Shown piece by piece: positions 63,266 to 64,000 of a stretch of DNA of 64,000 bases. Made by a program: the position numbers and the translations under genes. Location of the stretch: assembly GCA_045640525.1 (NCBI GenBank), contig JAZUFE010000058.1:1-64000 (forward strand), given 5' to 3'. This DNA comes from JAILLW01 sp045640525. Lineage in GTDB: Bacteria > Bacillota > Clostridia > Lachnospirales > Lachnospiraceae. The notes beneath the pieces were generated by a model, which was not told the origin of the DNA, made no database searches, and was given only the letters and a program-made list of their open reading frames with translations. Position 1 is the stretch's first letter. Each line of letters starts with the position of its first letter.

Positions 63266-64000
63266 ATGAAAATACTTTTTATAGAATGGAACAGTTTCGG
63301 AAACGAAGATATAAAGGAAGCTTTCGCCGAATGCGGGCACAATGTATTTCCATGTCAAATTGATGACAAAGAAATACTTTTTTCGCCTGCAATTAAATCC
63401 AAAATCAAGGTTTGGGTTAGCGACTATAACCCCGACATTATTTTTAACTTTAATTATTTTCCGGAAATTGCCAGTGTATGTCACGAGCTTGGAATCAAAT
63501 ATATTTCATGGGTATATGATAATCCATACGTTTTGCTCTATTCAGCTACAATAATATATCCTACTAACTATGTTTTCGTATTTGACAAAACACAATTCTA
63601 CGAATTTCAAAACAACAGGATACCAACAGTTTATTATCTTCCTCTCGCTGCTAATACCAAACGTATTAGCGCACAGTTGAGCAATTCCGATTTAAGAAGT
63701 GCATATAGCCTATCAAAATGGAAGACTCGGTACGATATCGCGTTTATCGGTTCTTTATATACCGAAAATCATCAATTTTTTCACCGTTTGGAAGGTATTA
63801 ATGACTACACTCGCGGATATTTGGAAGGTATCATAAATTCACAACGACTTATCTATGGTGACAATTTCATTGACAAGGTATTATCGAAAGAAATCATAGC
63901 ACAGATGCAAAAGTTTCTTCCGCTCGCTCCAAATCCAACAGGATGCGAAACCGAAGAATATCTTTTCGCCCAATATGTAATCAATCGGCAAATTACCTCC
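63266..64000 (+). CDS. CgeB-type glycosyltransferase, 3' end beyond the window
   Basis: An open frame from the ATG at 63266 runs 245 codons without a stop to the window edge. It repeats the features of the other two CgeB-like proteins: ILFIEWNSFGNEDIKEAF, FNFNYFPEIASVC, ISWVYDNPY and FVFDKTQF. The C-terminal transferase half is missing because of the cut. No clear ribosome binding site is seen 5' of the ATG. It is 25 bp downstream of the FliB-like gene. Confidence 0.85.
   Translation, partial: MKILFIEWNSFGNEDIKEAFAECGHNVFPCQIDDKEILFSPAIKSKIKVWVSDYNPDIIFNFNYFPEIASVCHELGIKYISWVYDNPYVLLYSATIIYPTNYVFVFDKTQFYEFQNNRIPTVYYLPLAANTKRISAQLSNSDLRSAYSLSKWKTRYDIAFIGSLYTENHQFFHRLEGINDYTRGYLEGIINSQRLIYGDNFIDKVLSKEIIAQMQKFLPLAPNPTGCETEEYLFAQYVINRQITS

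Overview
The window is a low-GC, Gram-positive chromosome segment. It most resembles a motile, butyrate-forming member of the Lachnospiraceae (Butyrivibrio-like). The evidence is a phosphate butyryltransferase/butyrate kinase pair, a GH51 arabinofuranosidase, MurT/GatD, short-form glutamate 5-kinase, many Clostridia-type DUF proteins (DUF975, DUF4003, DUF1015, DUF1653), AGGAGG ribosome binding sites with some GTG/TTG starts, and a flagellin-modification type cluster at the right end. The family assignment is inference from gene content; no database search was possible.

Layout. 1-200: a strong promoter firing leftwards out of the window, then the terminator of the first operon. 205-8442: a compact six-gene signalling operon on the minus strand, read in the order RDD-FHA membrane protein, Ser/Thr kinase, membrane-tethered ECF sigma factor, FHA-TM-zinc-finger protein, FIST sensor, and a [FeFe]-hydrogenase-like sensor fused to GGDEF-EAL. 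8503-9258: a secreted transglutaminase-like protein. 9387-18439: tRNA-Ser behind a long tightly packed operon (HExxH metallopeptidase, DUF975, tex, YcxB-like, tsaE, tsaB, rimI, rnz, small membrane protein, tsaD, ispD). 18564-22260: secA-prfB. 22457-24996 (+): murT-gatD-mscL. 25099-27118: ptb-buk, preceded by a roughly 380-nt stand-alone noncoding RNA with its own near-consensus promoter and terminator. 27806-32726: DUF4003, glyA, then divergent lipid kinase and arabinofuranosidase. 32793-39298 (-): nucleotidase, DUF1653, proB-DUF1015-holA and an ASKHA protein. 39408-41948 (+): rRNA methyltransferase, trpS and a small conserved protein. 41943-44780: hybrid histidine kinase. 44936-47975: DUF975/CmpB-like fusion and a membrane metallophosphoesterase. 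47953-51335: cytidylate-kinase-like protein and a polar amino-acid ABC importer. 51556-53744: an SGNH-like secreted protein, then a 1.2-kb islet (DUF4160/DUF2442 pair) bounded by an 18-bp repeat of the tRNA-Arg 3' end. 53888-56375: lipoprotein, chemoreceptor and a 39-residue membrane protein. 56444-64000: LicD, GT2, three CgeB-type glycosyltransferases and a FliB-like lysine N-methylase, cut by the window end.

What stands out: (1) the six-gene operon that couples kinase/FHA phosphosignalling, a membrane-bound sigma factor, FIST and a redox/H2-type sensor to c-di-GMP hydrolysis; (2) the orphan structured RNA upstream of the butyrate genes; (3) a GatD-like subunit that appears to lack both glutaminase catalytic residues; (4) the tRNA-Arg islet with a perfect 12-4-12 operator palindrome; (5) a 39-residue membrane protein directly behind a chemoreceptor.
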